A stretch of DNA of 64,000 nt from Vitellaria paradoxa (GCA_019916065.1 CM034244.1:30473933-30537932); one strand, 5' to 3'; counted from the first letter of the stretch, positions 1 to 11,484 are shown. Made by a program: numbers and translations. Notes: generated by a model not told the origin, from the letters alone.

Positions 1-552
1 GCTTTAAACGTTACTTCCTTATCCGATCCTCTTAGGACTTAAAACGTTACTTCCTCAAACAATCAATAAAGGTATGATAAACTGACAACTAGTCGATATC
101 TAAACAATGTTAAAATCATGTATATCCGAAGGTTTCAAATCAACAAGTAAGCCTCTGACAGTTATTTACAACACATCATTTCTGTTTATATATATCACCA
201 GTAAGAGTAGTCACAACGAACATAAAATCTAACTTAGGTATGAAAGGATGGGTAGACCCAAAATCTACTAATATACGAGCAAGTCTACCAGTACGGAAAA
301 CATGATTGAACATTCTGACAAGTCATACATATGTTCAATTTCTATACCTATATTTTTATCTGACAACAATCTCAAAGTGAGATATAAAAATGGAATTTTA
401 TAACATTTGACCATTTCAAGGTCCGTAATCTCCATACCAACAAATGGCATACCATAATCACCTAACCCTTCAACACTTTTCTTCTAATTGGCTCCATGCA
501 CTAGACACAGATAAGTCTATAGAACCTTCTAACTTAGGTTCTGATACTAAAC
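1..552 (-). mobile_element. Internal 5' part of an LTR retrotransposon, cut by the window edge
   Basis: Read on the minus strand, this follows directly after the end of the LTR at 553-3253. A sequence resembling the initiator tRNA-Met primer site lies at 537-548 (minus-strand AGTATCAGAACC, a mutated form of TGGTATCAGAGC). Position and primer type are what is known for Tekay/Del-type Ty3-gypsy elements. The 60-codon open frame at 268-450 (minus) may be a gag remnant, but I recognise no domain in it. The rest of the element lies outside the window. Confidence 0.45.
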
Positions 553-3253
553 TGTCAGACCCCTACTAGAGGTTACATATTTAGTCCTTTCAATAAGGGT
601 GGATGTTTGTAAATCATTCAACATAATACTCACATTAAATATAACATCTAGCAATTGTAACTTTAAATTAATTTTTTTTCAAAGATTAAAAATTATCACT
701 AGACTAGGAATTATAAAGGAACAATAGACAACTCGGGTTCTTTTCTCGCACATGCAACCACGCCTACCTCAACCTAAAAAAAAAAAATTAGAATTTTGGT
801 GTGAGTGTCACACACTCAATGGAAGTGCTATACTTAAAGTAAAAGATAATAAATTATTTACACTTTTGTTTTTTATTTTTTTTTTAATCTAATACTACTT
901 CCATTCTCATCACATACCAATCAAAACTCATCTCCTAACTAATCAGCTTATGACATGCATCCATAGTCAATTACACACATCCACAGTCAATTGCACAACT
1001 AGAAGTCTCATAAATAATCAAGAGTTAAATTTAACAAGGATAGCAACATCACACCATATCACTAATAGTACAGTTCTTTTATCAACTCGTAGCATCTCAT
1101 TATGCCTCATCTGACAATGTGTCACCACATCATTAATCAAGAATTAAATTTAAGAATGATAGTAACATCATACCACATCATTAATAGCACAACACGGTCC
1201 CTTTATCAACTCATGGCATCACATTATACCCCATTTGGCAATATGTCACCATGTCAAAAATACTATGTTCTAATCTTCAACCTTATCTTATCATTTTACC
1301 AAGTCTTACAATGGTAAAAGAATTATCTTAATGCATTATGACAACCACATGCCCTATCTGGCAGTGTCGTAATATGTATGTATGATGAATAATTTAAATG
1401 TTAATGTAACACACAGTTGGCCCCGTCTGACGTATGAGTTGCGCGCTCAACTTAGATAGTGGCTTTATTTAGCATGTCCCATTGGCCCGATCTAGCCTCA
1501 TATTTGGTCCCATTTGACCTGTCCCCATCTGGCCTCATCTTTGGTCCCATCTGACCTAGGCCCATCTGGCTTCAATGCACGTGTAATGCACACAGTTCAT
1601 GCTATGCAATGGTGTTTGTTATTTTTGTTATTGTTGGGTTTCTCAATAGAAATATCACTTCACCTTCAGTAAACCTTGAATAGTCACCGTTTAGCATTAC
1701 TACAATAGTACATAATTTTTTAAATAGAAATATCAAGCCACGCACTAACATTCTACCGATAGTCATAAATTACCATCAACACAAATAATTCATAATTCTT
1801 TGCATTAAAAAAATATCAATTTTACGAATTATCATTCCATGAATACTCATAATTAAACATTAACACAATTAATTTATAAAGAGACACTATTTCTTATCCA
1901 TATAATTAATTTCCGTAATTAAAATAACAACACTCACAGCCATTGTTTCCAAAAATAATCATAATTCACCATCACATCAGTCAATTCATAGTCAATCAGC
2001 ATTTTTATTATCACCACAAATAATTTCTCCTCTAAATACAATTTTTCATAGTAATCATTTAATATTTCTAGCAAATACTTCTTTAAATAAAAATCATCTT
2101 TTATTACTTAACCATTAATACAATTATTTCATAGATAATTCAATTTTATTATTTATATTTATCTACCCAGATTACTCCATAAATGATCACCACTTTATCA
2201 TCAATCCAAATACTACATAAGTAATTAATATCTACATATAAATAATTTCTCAGATATAAATATTATTTCTCTACAAATAATCCCAATTCACTAATTACGA
2301 TAAAAAATAATTAATTCACAACAATCAATAATAATATCAACGAGATAAAATTTATTAATTCTAATTTATCATATTTTACGTTTAAGTTTAACACACCCAC
2401 CTGGATTGTAGATGTTCCGAGAAATCAAATTATTGGAGTGGTCATTGTGAATTATCCTTGGGTCCTTGATGATTTGCCAAAATTTCTAAATTTTCTTCCC
2501 CTCTCCTCAATTTTTTCTTCCTTCCTCTCGGCTTCTTCTTCTTTTCTCCTCTTTCCCCGGTTGTCTTTTATCATTTTTATCCACAATTTACCCATACCCA
2601 TATATATATATATATTTAAGTCACCCTTCAACCATCCTTATCTTATCATCTCCTTTTTTTTCTTCTTTTACTTAGCAATACACCACGTGGCCCCCTCAAT
2701 AAATGTTCACACATCACCTTGCCACCTAACTAATATATGCATATATATATATATATATATATATATTCTCACCATCATTATCTTTTATATTAATAAATTA
2801 ATTATAACACTAATTTTTCCCTCCTTCTCAGTTTTTCCCTCTACTAGCTGCCCAGCCAACACACACATATATATATCACCCATACTCGCACACACTCACA
2901 CACGTGGCACACTTGGTGGCCAAGCAAAAAGATTAGGAGGTTTTTTTTTTTCCCTGCATTCTAGAGGTACCATGTTGCCATTCTTTGGCTTTATCCACAT
3001 AACACACACACACGCCCCACATGTATAATGCACCACATCATGCCATTACACCACCCTCAAATCAACCCTCTAACTTAATTAATTAACTAATTATAATTAA
3101 TTCACTAATTAATATGTTATAAAAATATTATTCCAATTAAGGTTAGTAAAATTTGAAATAATTCGAAATAAGACCACACCTAAAATTCCTAGGCATAAAA
3201 TAAAAATTAAATTAATAATGCATTTAAAAATAATAAAAATTTAGGATGTCACA
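553..3253 (-). mobile_element. Long LTR of a Ty3-gypsy-like retrotransposon
   Basis: On the minus strand the segment begins TGTGACATCC (at 3253) and ends GGTCTGACA (at 553), so it has TG...CA termini, and is followed by a tRNA-Met-like primer site. A length near 2.7 kb fits the long LTRs of the Tekay/Del chromovirus group. It is AT-rich and low in complexity, with pyrimidine tracts and an (AT)n run near 2744-2765. The open frame at 2438-3028 is low-complexity read-through and not a gene. The partner LTR is outside the window, so target duplication and age cannot be read. Confidence 0.5.
1021..1258. repeat. 119-bp imperfect tandem duplication inside the LTR
   Basis: Two adjacent units of about 119 bp (about 1021-1139 and 1140-1258) share the order TTAAATTTA, ACATCA, ACCACATCA-like and TTTATCAACTC motifs with scattered differences. 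This is probably an internal LTR expansion. A further degenerate repeat of short CCCATCTGRCC-type units follows at about 1490-1570. Confidence 0.6.
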
Positions 3254-4215
3254 GGTTTTTTTGGTTGTGGTATAAATACAGATCGACCTAGACAGTTGGT
3301 TAATATATTTAAATGACTAAGAAAGATAATTGTCACTAGTCTGAGGAATTTGTTGCGGTTAAAAGATAATATCAAAATTCCAAGACGTGATGCAGTGGAA
3401 AATGTGGATAGTTATCAGGATGAACTCCTAGACAATTTAAACAAACAAAGGAGGACTTTGGAAGGGTTCTTCAACCACATCTCTAATAGCAAATTTTCTT
3501 TCAACTTTTGATTATCTTTTCATTTGTTAGGAGCCGGCTAACATAGTTCTTCTAACCCCTCAGCTTCGTCAAGATGTACCTACTCACGTTTTGGTCACTT
3601 GTATCAAGATGCTCTTAACATCGATGAAGGTTCAGGTACATGTACTGTTGTCTTGCATTTACTTCTCTTGGTTTTGTTTAGTTTAGCTTCTTTTTATCTG
3701 TTCTTATTGTTATCATCTTTCACAAGTCTTGTAAAAGATAAAATCCCACACTTTATCTCGTCCAATTTTGTACTTCATATCATATATCTTTGAATCTTTC
3801 GCACACCCACACACATCACGCGCGCTTATACTTTTCTTTTTTTTTGAAATTTTCTAAAATATTTTTTGATAAAAAATCAAAAAATAATCTGGCTTTTGAA
3901 AATTTGCATCACCATTGGATTTGTGGTACTCACCAAATGTTAATTTTATTTGAATTCCACTTTAAATTTTTTATAGCAATAGAAAATGTGTTGTTTTATT
4001 AAAATTATTTTTTAGGCCGATACACATGGATTTACTCATAAAAATATCAACCATTTTAATGAACTCTTCAAAAAATTCATATTTCATTTTTTAAGAGTTT
4101 AGGGCAATATTTATATCAAAAATATCTACCTAACAAAATTTGTTTGAGATCCCCATAATCTTGCTAATAAAACTTTTCTGAAATGCATTGATATTATATT
4201 TATCTTTATCAGCTA
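3254..4215. other. Unassigned AT-rich intergenic stretch
   Basis: No gene is supported. At 3340-3530 a patch of more balanced composition reads as short protein-like pieces on the plus strand but has no domain I recognise. It may be flanking transposon debris. The small open frames at 3599-3793 and 3790-4002 are AT-rich read-through. Confidence 0.4.
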
Positions 4216-4371
4216 ATAATTATTATTTATCTTCAAAGTAGATGAAAAGTAACCACTCGGGAAAGTTATAACCACTCAGAGTAAATGGGGAGTTACTAGA
4301 GTTGAAGTTACAAAGGATTACTTTCCGATAATTATTATTTACCTTCAAATTAGACGGAAAGTAACCACTCA
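4216..4371. repeat. 114-bp tandem duplication, second copy split by the CACTA element
   Basis: The block at 4216-4257 recurs at 4330-4371 with a few substitutions. The sequence that follows the first block (4261-4323) recurs at 6342-6404, on the far side of the CACTA-like element. Removing 4372-6341 would restore two tandem units of about 114 bp, so the tandem duplication came first and the element inserted into its second unit. Confidence 0.6.
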
Positions 4372-6337
4372 CACTACTACAAAAATGCATAGGTGTCATA
4401 GTTTTTAAGTGGAATGTTTCACTTTCTATCTTAGTTACAAAAGCGTAATTAATCCAGATGAGATTATAAGTCACTTCTTTTTTATTATAGTTTACAACTG
4501 TGATCGAAAACTTACAATAATCACACATTAAAAGCGTGATCTTTTATAGTAAAAACTGAGATAAAAAGAAATCTCATGTGATCTTTTATGAATTTTAATC
4601 TTACTTTTTTTTGAAAAATTGTGATTAAATATAGACAAATAATCATGTTGAAAAAATGAATTCAATTTTAAAAAATAAAAATTCACATGGCAACTTGCTA
4701 TTATGCCATCGTAGCACCGTTTGACACTTTGTCATTGTAGCAACCTTATGTATTTGATATTTTCTTGTTTCTGCTGTGAATCGAACTCATGCTATTCCTC
4801 TGAAAGTTAGTGTAGTTGACCGCTAGTCCAAAATCGTAGCACCGTTTGGCGCCTTGTCATTATAGCGACCTTATATATTTGATATTTTCTTGTTTCTACT
4901 GTGAATCGAACTCGTGCCATTCTTCTGAAAGTTAGTGTAGTTGACCACTAGTCCAAGCTATCATTTACATATACATTTTACATATTAATATATATAAACA
5001 AATTTTTATCACTTTTGGGGTTACTAAAAGTAATAAAATTATATTATTTTAATTTAATTATTTTAAGTTTTTTACAATAATTTATTATGACTTTTGCCAA
5101 CCAATTAATAGCTAAAAGTTACACTTTTCCTAATTAATTGGTTAGGAAAAATGATAAAAAATTTACTGTTATTTAATTATTTTAACTTTTTTGCAATAAC
5201 TTGAAATCATAACTAATATATAAAACTATGCGAATACTTAACAAATAATTTATGAATATTTATCATATTTAATTAAAAATGATCTTAAATCTTTTTTATT
5301 TTTCTTTAATCTTTGTGCATGACACATATTTAATCATGACTCACTATTTATAATATATTTTTCTTCATTCTATATTATATTTTTAAAAGTAATTAGGTCG
5401 TGTTTAGTTTTAGTTTTAGAGAATTATTGTTCGAAACAAAATTTTTGAAAACTATTTTAAAAATTAATTTGTAATGCAAAAAATATTTTCAATGATTATA
5501 TTCAAAAATTAGTTCTAAAAAGACAAAAAAATGAAAATTTTTATTGTTTTTATTTCTAAATTTTTACCACTTCCAACAAAATATAAAATAATGTCACTTT
5601 TAATATAGTTAATATTAATGATACACGAAACATTTATTAGATATTAAATATTCAATATTCACCTGGTTTTAGGTCAGACAAATTATGAAGACTACTTCCG
5701 TATATTTACCCCAAAAAATAATGGTTATACATTTAGTATTATTTAAATTTGATTTGGTAAATTTAGTTTTAGCATTAATCTAAAAGTATTTTTGTTTATT
5801 GATTTATGATTGTAATTTTTATAGCTTAGTCAATCAATTAAAATTAATAAATAAATGCTACAATAAAATTTATGAAATCTAATTTAAATCATATAAAGTG
5901 ATAAACAAAATTATTTGAGAGAAATATAGAAAAAGAAATAATAACATTGTCTCTCATTTTCTTTAATTATCTCGTTTTTTTAAAGATATGATATCCTTAC
6001 TTTTTAATCTCAATTTTTTCTAGAGATATTTCCACTGATCTTTTATCTCAATTTTTTTTTAGAGATGGTCTTCATTGATCTTTTATCTTAGTTTTTTTAG
6101 AGATGATTTTCACTAATCTTTTATCTTGTTTTAAATACAATCACAGTTTCAACAAAAGTGAGATAAAAAGTTACTTTTAATTAGACTGAGATAAAAACTA
6201 TTAAAATTAACTTTTTATCTTAATTTTTTAATTAGACTGAGATAAAAAATTTAACTCACAAATCTTATCACGCTTTTTCTAAAACTGTGATCTTTATAAA
6301 TTTGTTGGTGTGATCTTTATCAATTATTGTAATAATG
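4372..6337. mobile_element. Non-autonomous CACTA-like DNA transposon
   Basis: The left end is CACTACTACAAAAATG. The inverted right end reads CATTATTACAATAATTG, which differs from the left mainly by C-to-T changes typical of methylated-DNA decay. Inside both ends lie subterminal copies of a GCGTGATC/TGAGATAAAAA motif (about 4440-4570 and 6120-6320). The 3-bp flanks are tca and tta, compatible with a decayed 3-bp target duplication. There is no transposase frame, so the element would have depended on others. It also holds the SINE-like dimer at 4709-4960. The position inside a split tandem repeat supports the boundaries. Confidence 0.6.
4709..4960 (-). repeat. Tandem pair of a 125-bp tRNA-like (SINE-like) unit
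   Basis: Two units with a 125-bp period start near 4709 and 4834. On the minus strand each reads GGACTAGYGGTCAACTA (A-box-like) followed about 30 nt later by GAGTTCGATTCACAG (B-box-like), the layout of an internal RNA polymerase III promoter. No poly(A) tail or target duplication is clear, so this may be SINE-derived sequence duplicated within the host element rather than a fresh insertion. Confidence 0.4.
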
Positions 6338-6404
6338 TTAGGAAAGTTATAACCACTCAAGAGTAAATGGAGAGTTCTTGGCGTTGAAGTACAAAGGATT
6401 ACTT

Positions 6405-7134
6405 ACAATGAAGGCAATACACAAAGATAAATACGATGAATACAGTCAAATTAGCATAGGAAGCTCTTCAATTATTCTCTTCTATGTCTATTAATTTTTG
6501 TTGTAATTTTTTTATTATTTTCTTTACTTTAACACAATGAAATTCAATATATTTTAGGAGTGATGTAATTTAATATTTCATACTCGCCATCACCTCTGTA
6601 CTCATTACAATCGACTTAACAGAAATTGTACAACAACATGCGTTGTTTATTAACCAAAAATTTTAGCTCAAACATATTATTGTTACATTTGGTGCAAACA
6701 TATATTCGTTACATTTGGATTATTATGTATAAGAGTAGGATACTCTTATATTTATTAAAATATACTAAATTTTATAATAATAATTAATTAATAAAAATGA
6801 TTTTAATTTTAATAACTAGGGAAAGCATGTCAGCAGTTATTGAAAAAAGAAACTAAACAAATTTCTCAATAAAAGCAAACAAATAAACAAATCAGTGGTA
6901 ATTTTGACTTCAAAGGCAAGTTTGTATTGCCGTACTCGATTTGGTCACATTCAGCTACAAGGAGGTGCTATTGTTGACTCTTCCATCGTCCTCACCACTG
7001 TCAGTCACGCACGTACATATACATATATACACATTCAAGCACGCCCTTTGCGTTCTATCCGCAGACAGCCAAAATAGAAAGGAACGCGCATCAGTTGAAA
7101 GATAGACGAATAGATTGGTACAGAGGGAAAAAAA
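6405..7134 (+). promoter_or_regulatory. Upstream region of the F-box gene
   Basis: AT-rich DNA without a gene up to about 6890, then a more balanced stretch that probably holds the promoter and 5' leader of the F-box gene. A plausible TATA element (CATATATACAC) lies near 7020-7032, about 105 bp before the ATG at 7135. The small open frame at 6895-7077 shows no recognisable domain. Confidence 0.4.
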
Positions 7135-8178
7135 ATGGTCGGCGATTCTTTGACCGCCGTTGATCTAGCCGGCGGACCAACTAAGATCTCCGACGTCCAT
7201 CCGGATATTATCCAAACCCACATCCTGACCAGACTCGATGGCTCGACACTCGCCTCCGCCGGCTGCGCATCGTCCCACCTCCACAGGCTCACCGCCGAAG
7301 ACAAACTCTGGCGGAAGATCTGCAACCAATCGTGGCCTTCCACCGCCGATCCGCTTCTCCGCCAACTCATCTCCACCTTCCCGGCCGGTCACCGATCGCT
7401 CTACTCCGACTCCTTCCCCGCTCTCCACCACCGCCGTCCCGCACAGGCGAACCGCCGCAACCGTTCGCCGCCGTCAACAGCCAAGCTGATCTCCGCCGTA
7501 GACATAAACTATCAAAACGAGTTGATTTACTCTAAAGTCATCGAGACGGAGACAGCCGAAGGATTGTTGCAGGGTTCGCCATTCCAGGTCGACCTCCTCG
7601 ACGAGAAAAATGCCCTGCCATTGCCAACAAAACTCGATTTCAGGGACGAAGCGTGCGAGTCGGAGCTGGAAAAGAAGTTGACTCTCAGCTGGATCCTGAT
7701 CGACCGGATCCGGAAGCGGGCGGTGAAAATCTCAAGCGTGAGACCAGTTTCCGTTGACCGAAACTGGTTGACCGACGATGTACAAATCCGGTACGCGACG
7801 GTCCTGTGCGGCGAGCGGAGGGGAGAGGTGGTGGTTTGCGTGGTAACGGTGACGTGTGGAGGGAGTGAAGTAGGGGAGTTGGAGGTGAAGGAGGTGAGCT
7901 TTCAGGTGGAGAACATGGAGGGGAAGAAGCTGGCGTGGAAAGAGAGTTTGGGAATTTTGGAGGCGGCCATGGAGAGTGGAGAGAGAAGGAGAGAGAAAAG
8001 AGGGGAGGAGAGAGAGAGGTACGAGGAGTTCTTGAAGATGAAGATGGAGAGAAGACTCAGACGATGGAGGAGAGAGACGACGCTGGAGGTGGTGTTCATT
8101 GCCGCCGGTGTCGCCACATTCACAGCGCTTTTGGCTTTTTTTACTTTCAAATTTTTACGGTTATTGGGGTTACTCTAA
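7135..8178 (+). CDS. F-box protein, At2g27310/At2g36090-like, with C-terminal membrane segment
   Basis: 347 codons in one exon. Residues about 18-66 form an F-box (SDVHPDIIQTHILTRLDG..., then LWRKICNQSWPS). In this family the F-box docks to SKP1 in an SCF ubiquitin ligase. The middle matches the conserved core of the plant At2g27310-like group, including VSVDRNWLTDDVQIRYATV near residues 202-220. Residues about 275-315 are strongly charged (Glu/Arg-rich), and residues about 318-338 are a hydrophobic helix (FIAAGVATFTALLAFFTF), which predicts membrane anchoring at the C-terminus. The start is the first ATG after a purine-rich leader and places the F-box at the usual distance. Codons 187-347 and the 3' flank are duplicated at 18426-21481 beyond a viral insertion, but this copy keeps its full frame. 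The substrate is unknown. Confidence 0.85.
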   Translation: MVGDSLTAVDLAGGPTKISDVHPDIIQTHILTRLDGSTLASAGCASSHLHRLTAEDKLWRKICNQSWPSTADPLLRQLISTFPAGHRSLYSDSFPALHHRRPAQANRRNRSPPSTAKLISAVDINYQNELIYSKVIETETAEGLLQGSPFQVDLLDEKNALPLPTKLDFRDEACESELEKKLTLSWILIDRIRKRAVKISSVRPVSVDRNWLTDDVQIRYATVLCGERRGEVVVCVVTVTCGGSEVGELEVKEVSFQVENMEGKKLAWKESLGILEAAMESGERRREKRGEERERYEEFLKMKMERRLRRWRRETTLEVVFIAAGVATFTALLAFFTFKFLRLLGLL

Positions 8179-8887
8179 GGGAACAAATTAATTGTAAAAT
8201 TTTTTTTTTTTTTTGGAGAAACAAATTATTGTAATTTATTATTATTTTTTTTGGAGAAGCATAAATACAACACCACAATTATGTGAATAAATCTTCATTT
8301 TATCATTTCATTAAACTCAAGTTTTTGTTAAGTTGTATTTAGATTAACAATTTGTGAAAAGAAAATAAAAAAGGGTACAGATTTAAAGCCATTATGTTGG
8401 ATTGTATTGAAAATGATAGAAAAAAAAATTATTAGGTTTGAAAAATTAAAATAACTAAAATAAAAATTAATTTATTAATAAATATTTTTTACTTTTTTAT
8501 TAAAATTTTAATTTATTCAGGTAAAATTATACAATTAAACTTTTATATTTTCTTTTATTTTTTCATTTATTCTCTCTATTTTTTCTATTTCCCTTCCTAA
8601 ATTCTAACTCTAAACACAGGATTAATGTATCATTATCTAAGGAGAACTTTCTTACTTAAAACCCAATCTAAGAATTAACAAAAGCGAGTGAGCTTATTTC
8701 CACTTCACTAATTCTCTCTTGTATTTTTTTTTATATTTTGTTAATTGAAATTATAGTGGCCTGTAAATAATTATTAAATATCTTAAATATTCTAAATCAA
8801 AATAATTGTTAAAATTAAGATAATTTTTTATTAATCAACTATTATCTTTTAAATAGATAAAAAATAATTATAATTGTAATTATTAAA

Positions 8888-8987
8888 GAGCACGACTCTT
8901 TGGTTGAGTGGCACCCCCTTTGCCTGCTCACCCACCCGGATTTAAAACTCCTGGATGTTCTCCCTATTTATCTATAAAAAAAAATTA
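8888..8987 (+). mobile_element. Short SINE-like insertion with target duplication
   Basis: About 100 bp of GC-richer sequence ending in an A-rich tail, flanked on both sides by TAATTATTAAA (8877-8887 and 8988-8998). TTGGTTGAGTGGC resembles an A box and CCCGGATTTAAAACTCC a worn B box. The duplicate at 19619-19723 has the same insert plus AAATAG after GGC, so this copy has lost 6 bases. Confidence 0.45.
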
Positions 8988-9989
8988 TAATTATTAAAAG
9001 TGATATGAATTTTATTATTATAATTCAAGTGTAATTTTAATGGTTTTTACAATTGGATAATACGATAAATATATTGTAAGAATATTCAACTGATAGAACT
9101 GCTGTATTCTTATGTGTACTAATAAAAAAAATAAAGATGGTAATAAGAATATGATAAGAATTAATATATTTAATAAATAGAACTTCTATACTCTTTTTTT
9201 TTAATATATATATCATCTAAGTTCTAATATATCTATAAATAATTATTAATTACCTTAAATATATTAAACACAAATTATTAAAGTTAGGAAGATTTATATA
9301 GTTAATTAATTATTGTCTTTAAATTTTCTTAAATAGAGTTGAGATTCTTGTTGTTAATCAACCACTTACCTTTTAAAAATAGGTAAATAGCAATTTTAAT
9401 AATTAAAATCACCTTACGTTCACCTATTAAAAAGATAATTATAATAGTAACTAAAATATTATTGCTTATTGTACATACGATTGAATCATTTAATTGATTT
9501 GACAACAAATAATTATTATTGTGAGACAATTAATATGTTTATGGTAAAAGTATTCTAAAAATTGATGTTGGACAATTAGATTTAGCACTACAAGTCACGA
9601 TTTATATAACTATCAATATAATTATAATTAATGAATTAGTCTTTGAAATAGAATTTTAATGAGTATATTTTATATGTATTTAACTAAATTTTATAAATTA
9701 ATTATATTGTTTGGAGCAGATAATTACATTGACGTTGTTATTATTTTTTTATGTGATTTTTAGATTCAAACAACTCTTTTCTATGATTTAAAACTATGGA
9801 TTTTAAAATTCAAGTTTTGTTTAGGATGACAAAAAAATTTTAAGAAAAGTAAAAAAAATATTAAAAAAGTTTAAAAATTATTTATTTTTTTATTTTACTA
9901 TATAAATTACGAATTTATAACTTATTTTATTTCACTTTTTATCACTCCAAACACACCATCAACAAAGTAAATGATTTTGTTGGGAGAAC

Positions 9990-10345
9990 TTAATTGGAGG
10001 GTTGTAAAGGAATGAGACTGAAGCAATTTCATGTTTCGTTTTCAATTTTAAATCATCATCTATCGTACTTGCAGAGGGATCCTAACCTGCAGAATGAAAA
10101 CTCTAGATTTATTTTATTTTATTTTATTTTGGGGTTAGAGTTTTTAGTTATGTTGTATTAGGAGATCTTGGAGAGTTGTAAACTAAGAAATGAGACTGAA
10201 GCAATTTCATATTTTGTTTTTAATTCTGAATATTGACGTATTTGTTTCATATTATATCATATTTATTGAGAGATCCTAACCCTGTAAAATAAAAAAACAC
10301 ATAGATTTATTTTATTTTCTTTTGTTTTTCATTGAAGCTTTTAGT
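9990..10345 (+). repeat. 178-bp tandem duplication
   Basis: Two diverged units repeat the order TGAGACTGAAGCAATTTCAT, GATCCTAACC, TAGATTTATTTTATTTT and TTTTAGTTATGTT with a 178-bp offset (10013 and 10191). The same pair is present in the right segmental copy at about 20725-21080, so it predates the 3-kb duplication. Confidence 0.65.
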
Positions 10346-10360
10346 TATGTTTGTAACTAA

Positions 10361-10741
10361 GGACCCGTTTGGTGCGATGAAAATTACTAAAAAAATATGA
10401 AGTATCTAAAAATCTCTAAAATTTTTAAAATTTTCTAACACATTTTGCACTGCTCGTGTTTCATGAATAACTATAAATTTATATATATCTACATATCCTA
10501 ATAATTTTTTACAAATCTTAATAAATTCTTTACAAATTCTAGTAACATTCCACTAACTTTTTCACAAATCTCAAAAATTTTTCACATCTTTTAATAAATT
10601 CTGACATAAAACTATTCTGACGGACCTAAAAAAATCGTTTGGATGGTTTTTTTTTCTCTAAAAAATTAACACAAAAGTAAAAAAAATTTCACTATTCATC
10701 TTTGAAAAATATAATTTAGTGGTTGCACGCTAAATATTAAA
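10361..10741 (+). mobile_element. Tourist-like MITE, truncated by the virus junction
   Basis: The left end GGACCCGTTTGGTGCGAT follows TAA and matches the start of the complete MITE at 21096. Its right 60 bp are missing because the viral insert begins here. The break point in the complete copy corresponds to about 21481. Confidence 0.65.
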
Positions 10742-10792
10742 ACTTTAATACTTATGCTTAATTTATCATGTTCTCAGTTCTTACCAAATTGT
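10738..10792 (+). repeat. Terminal 55-bp direct repeat of the viral insert, left
   Basis: Identical over 55 bases to 18371-18425. It marks where the circular viral genome was linearised with a short overlap, in the leader between the primer site and the polyprotein start. Confidence 0.9.
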
Positions 10793-11012
10793 CTATTCAT
10801 TCGCATTCTTTTTCCAAACAACGACGCCAAAAGGGAAAATACTGGCAACACTCATGCCTTACACTCCCTTACTAGGCGGAAAACATGGAATAAAAACAGA
10901 ACAAATAGAAGGAGAAACAAGAACATAATAAAAAAAAGCATAAATAAAAAAGTAATATTTCATTCATACACACCTTAGAGGGAAGTAGTTTAGAACTGCA
11001 TTTACAACTTGA

Positions 11013-11023
11013 CTCTGATACCA
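11013..11023 (-). promoter_or_regulatory. Primer-binding site for initiator tRNA-Met
   Basis: The minus strand reads TGGTATCAGAG, the known caulimovirid and retrotransposon site complementary to the 3' end of initiator tRNA-Met, where minus-strand DNA synthesis is primed. It lies about 150 bp downstream of the TATA-like element in viral sense. Confidence 0.85.
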
Positions 11024-11173
11024 AATATCAGTGCGTAGGGATTGTGGAGTATTTACAAAAGCAAGTGATGGAATTTCTTACAGATGGTTTAGGTATTACA
11101 ATATTACAAGGGGTTTACAAGGGATAAACTTAGTGCAAAGGGAAAGCATGCCGAGACAGGCCTTCGACTACCG

Positions 11174-11181
11174 CTTAAATA
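11174..11181 (-). promoter_or_regulatory. TATA-like element of the viral pregenomic RNA promoter
   Basis: The minus strand reads TATTTAAG within CTATTTAAGCGG, upstream of the primer site in viral sense. The second viral remnant has CTATTTAAAGGG at the matching place, 160 bp from its own primer site. The role is inferred from position. A transcription start cannot be read from sequence. Confidence 0.55.
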
Positions 11182-11484
11182 GAAAAAGAAAATACTATTC
11201 GGACCCGAAAATTTACAAGTTGGAATCCGAAATTATTACTTTATGGTACATCTTTTGACAAAACAATACCATTGTTGTTTGCGTGTGCTGGTACAGATGC
11301 AGTCGGTCGGCCAACAATGGTGACAACTGTGGTGATGGCACCGAAAGTGAATTTGTCACTTTATGGAGGTGGAAAGTGAGTTTGTCACTTTGGATAGGTG
11401 GAAAGTGAATATATCACTTCAGCAGGCAAAAGGAATCCTGGCACATGGACGGCCAGCTTTGGGTGGACAGCTGTCCACGATCCC

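Larger units (their letters stand above)
8179..10360. other. AT-rich 3' flank of the F-box gene
   Basis: No gene. The stretch holds the presumed 3' untranslated end of the F-box gene (TTGTAATTTATTATT near 8230), an SINE-like insertion at 8888-8987 and a 178-bp tandem duplication at about 9990-10345. The 66-codon minus-strand frame at 9329-9529 is identical in the duplicate but has no coding character. Confidence 0.6.
7693..10741 (+). repeat. Segmental duplication, left copy (D)
   Basis: This 3.05-kb segment matches 18426-21481 almost base for base. It starts inside the F-box gene, exactly at the first base of codon 187, and ends inside a Tourist-like MITE. The left copy is joined to the intact 5' half of the gene. 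Its right edge abuts the viral insert at 10738-10741, with 4-5 bp of shared sequence (TAAAA) at the joint. By eye the coding part differs from the right copy at about 11 of 486 positions, while long noncoding stretches (for example 9329-9529) look identical. Confidence 0.9.
10793..11484 (-). promoter_or_regulatory. Viral large intergenic (control and leader) region
   Basis: Noncoding in viral sense, between the end of the second frame (11485) and the terminal repeat. In viral order it contains a conserved block at 11279-11310, a TATA-like element at 11174-11181 and the primer site at 11013-11023. The same three elements occur in the same order in the second viral remnant at 26.65-27.02 kb, which supports their function. 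Small open frames at 10754-10978 and 11031-11258 on the plus strand are incidental. Confidence 0.7.

Noticed and set aside
2438..3028. 196-codon open frame
   Set aside because: Composition is low-complexity (Phe/Ser/Ile/Tyr/His from pyrimidine and (AT)n tracts) and it lies inside an LTR.
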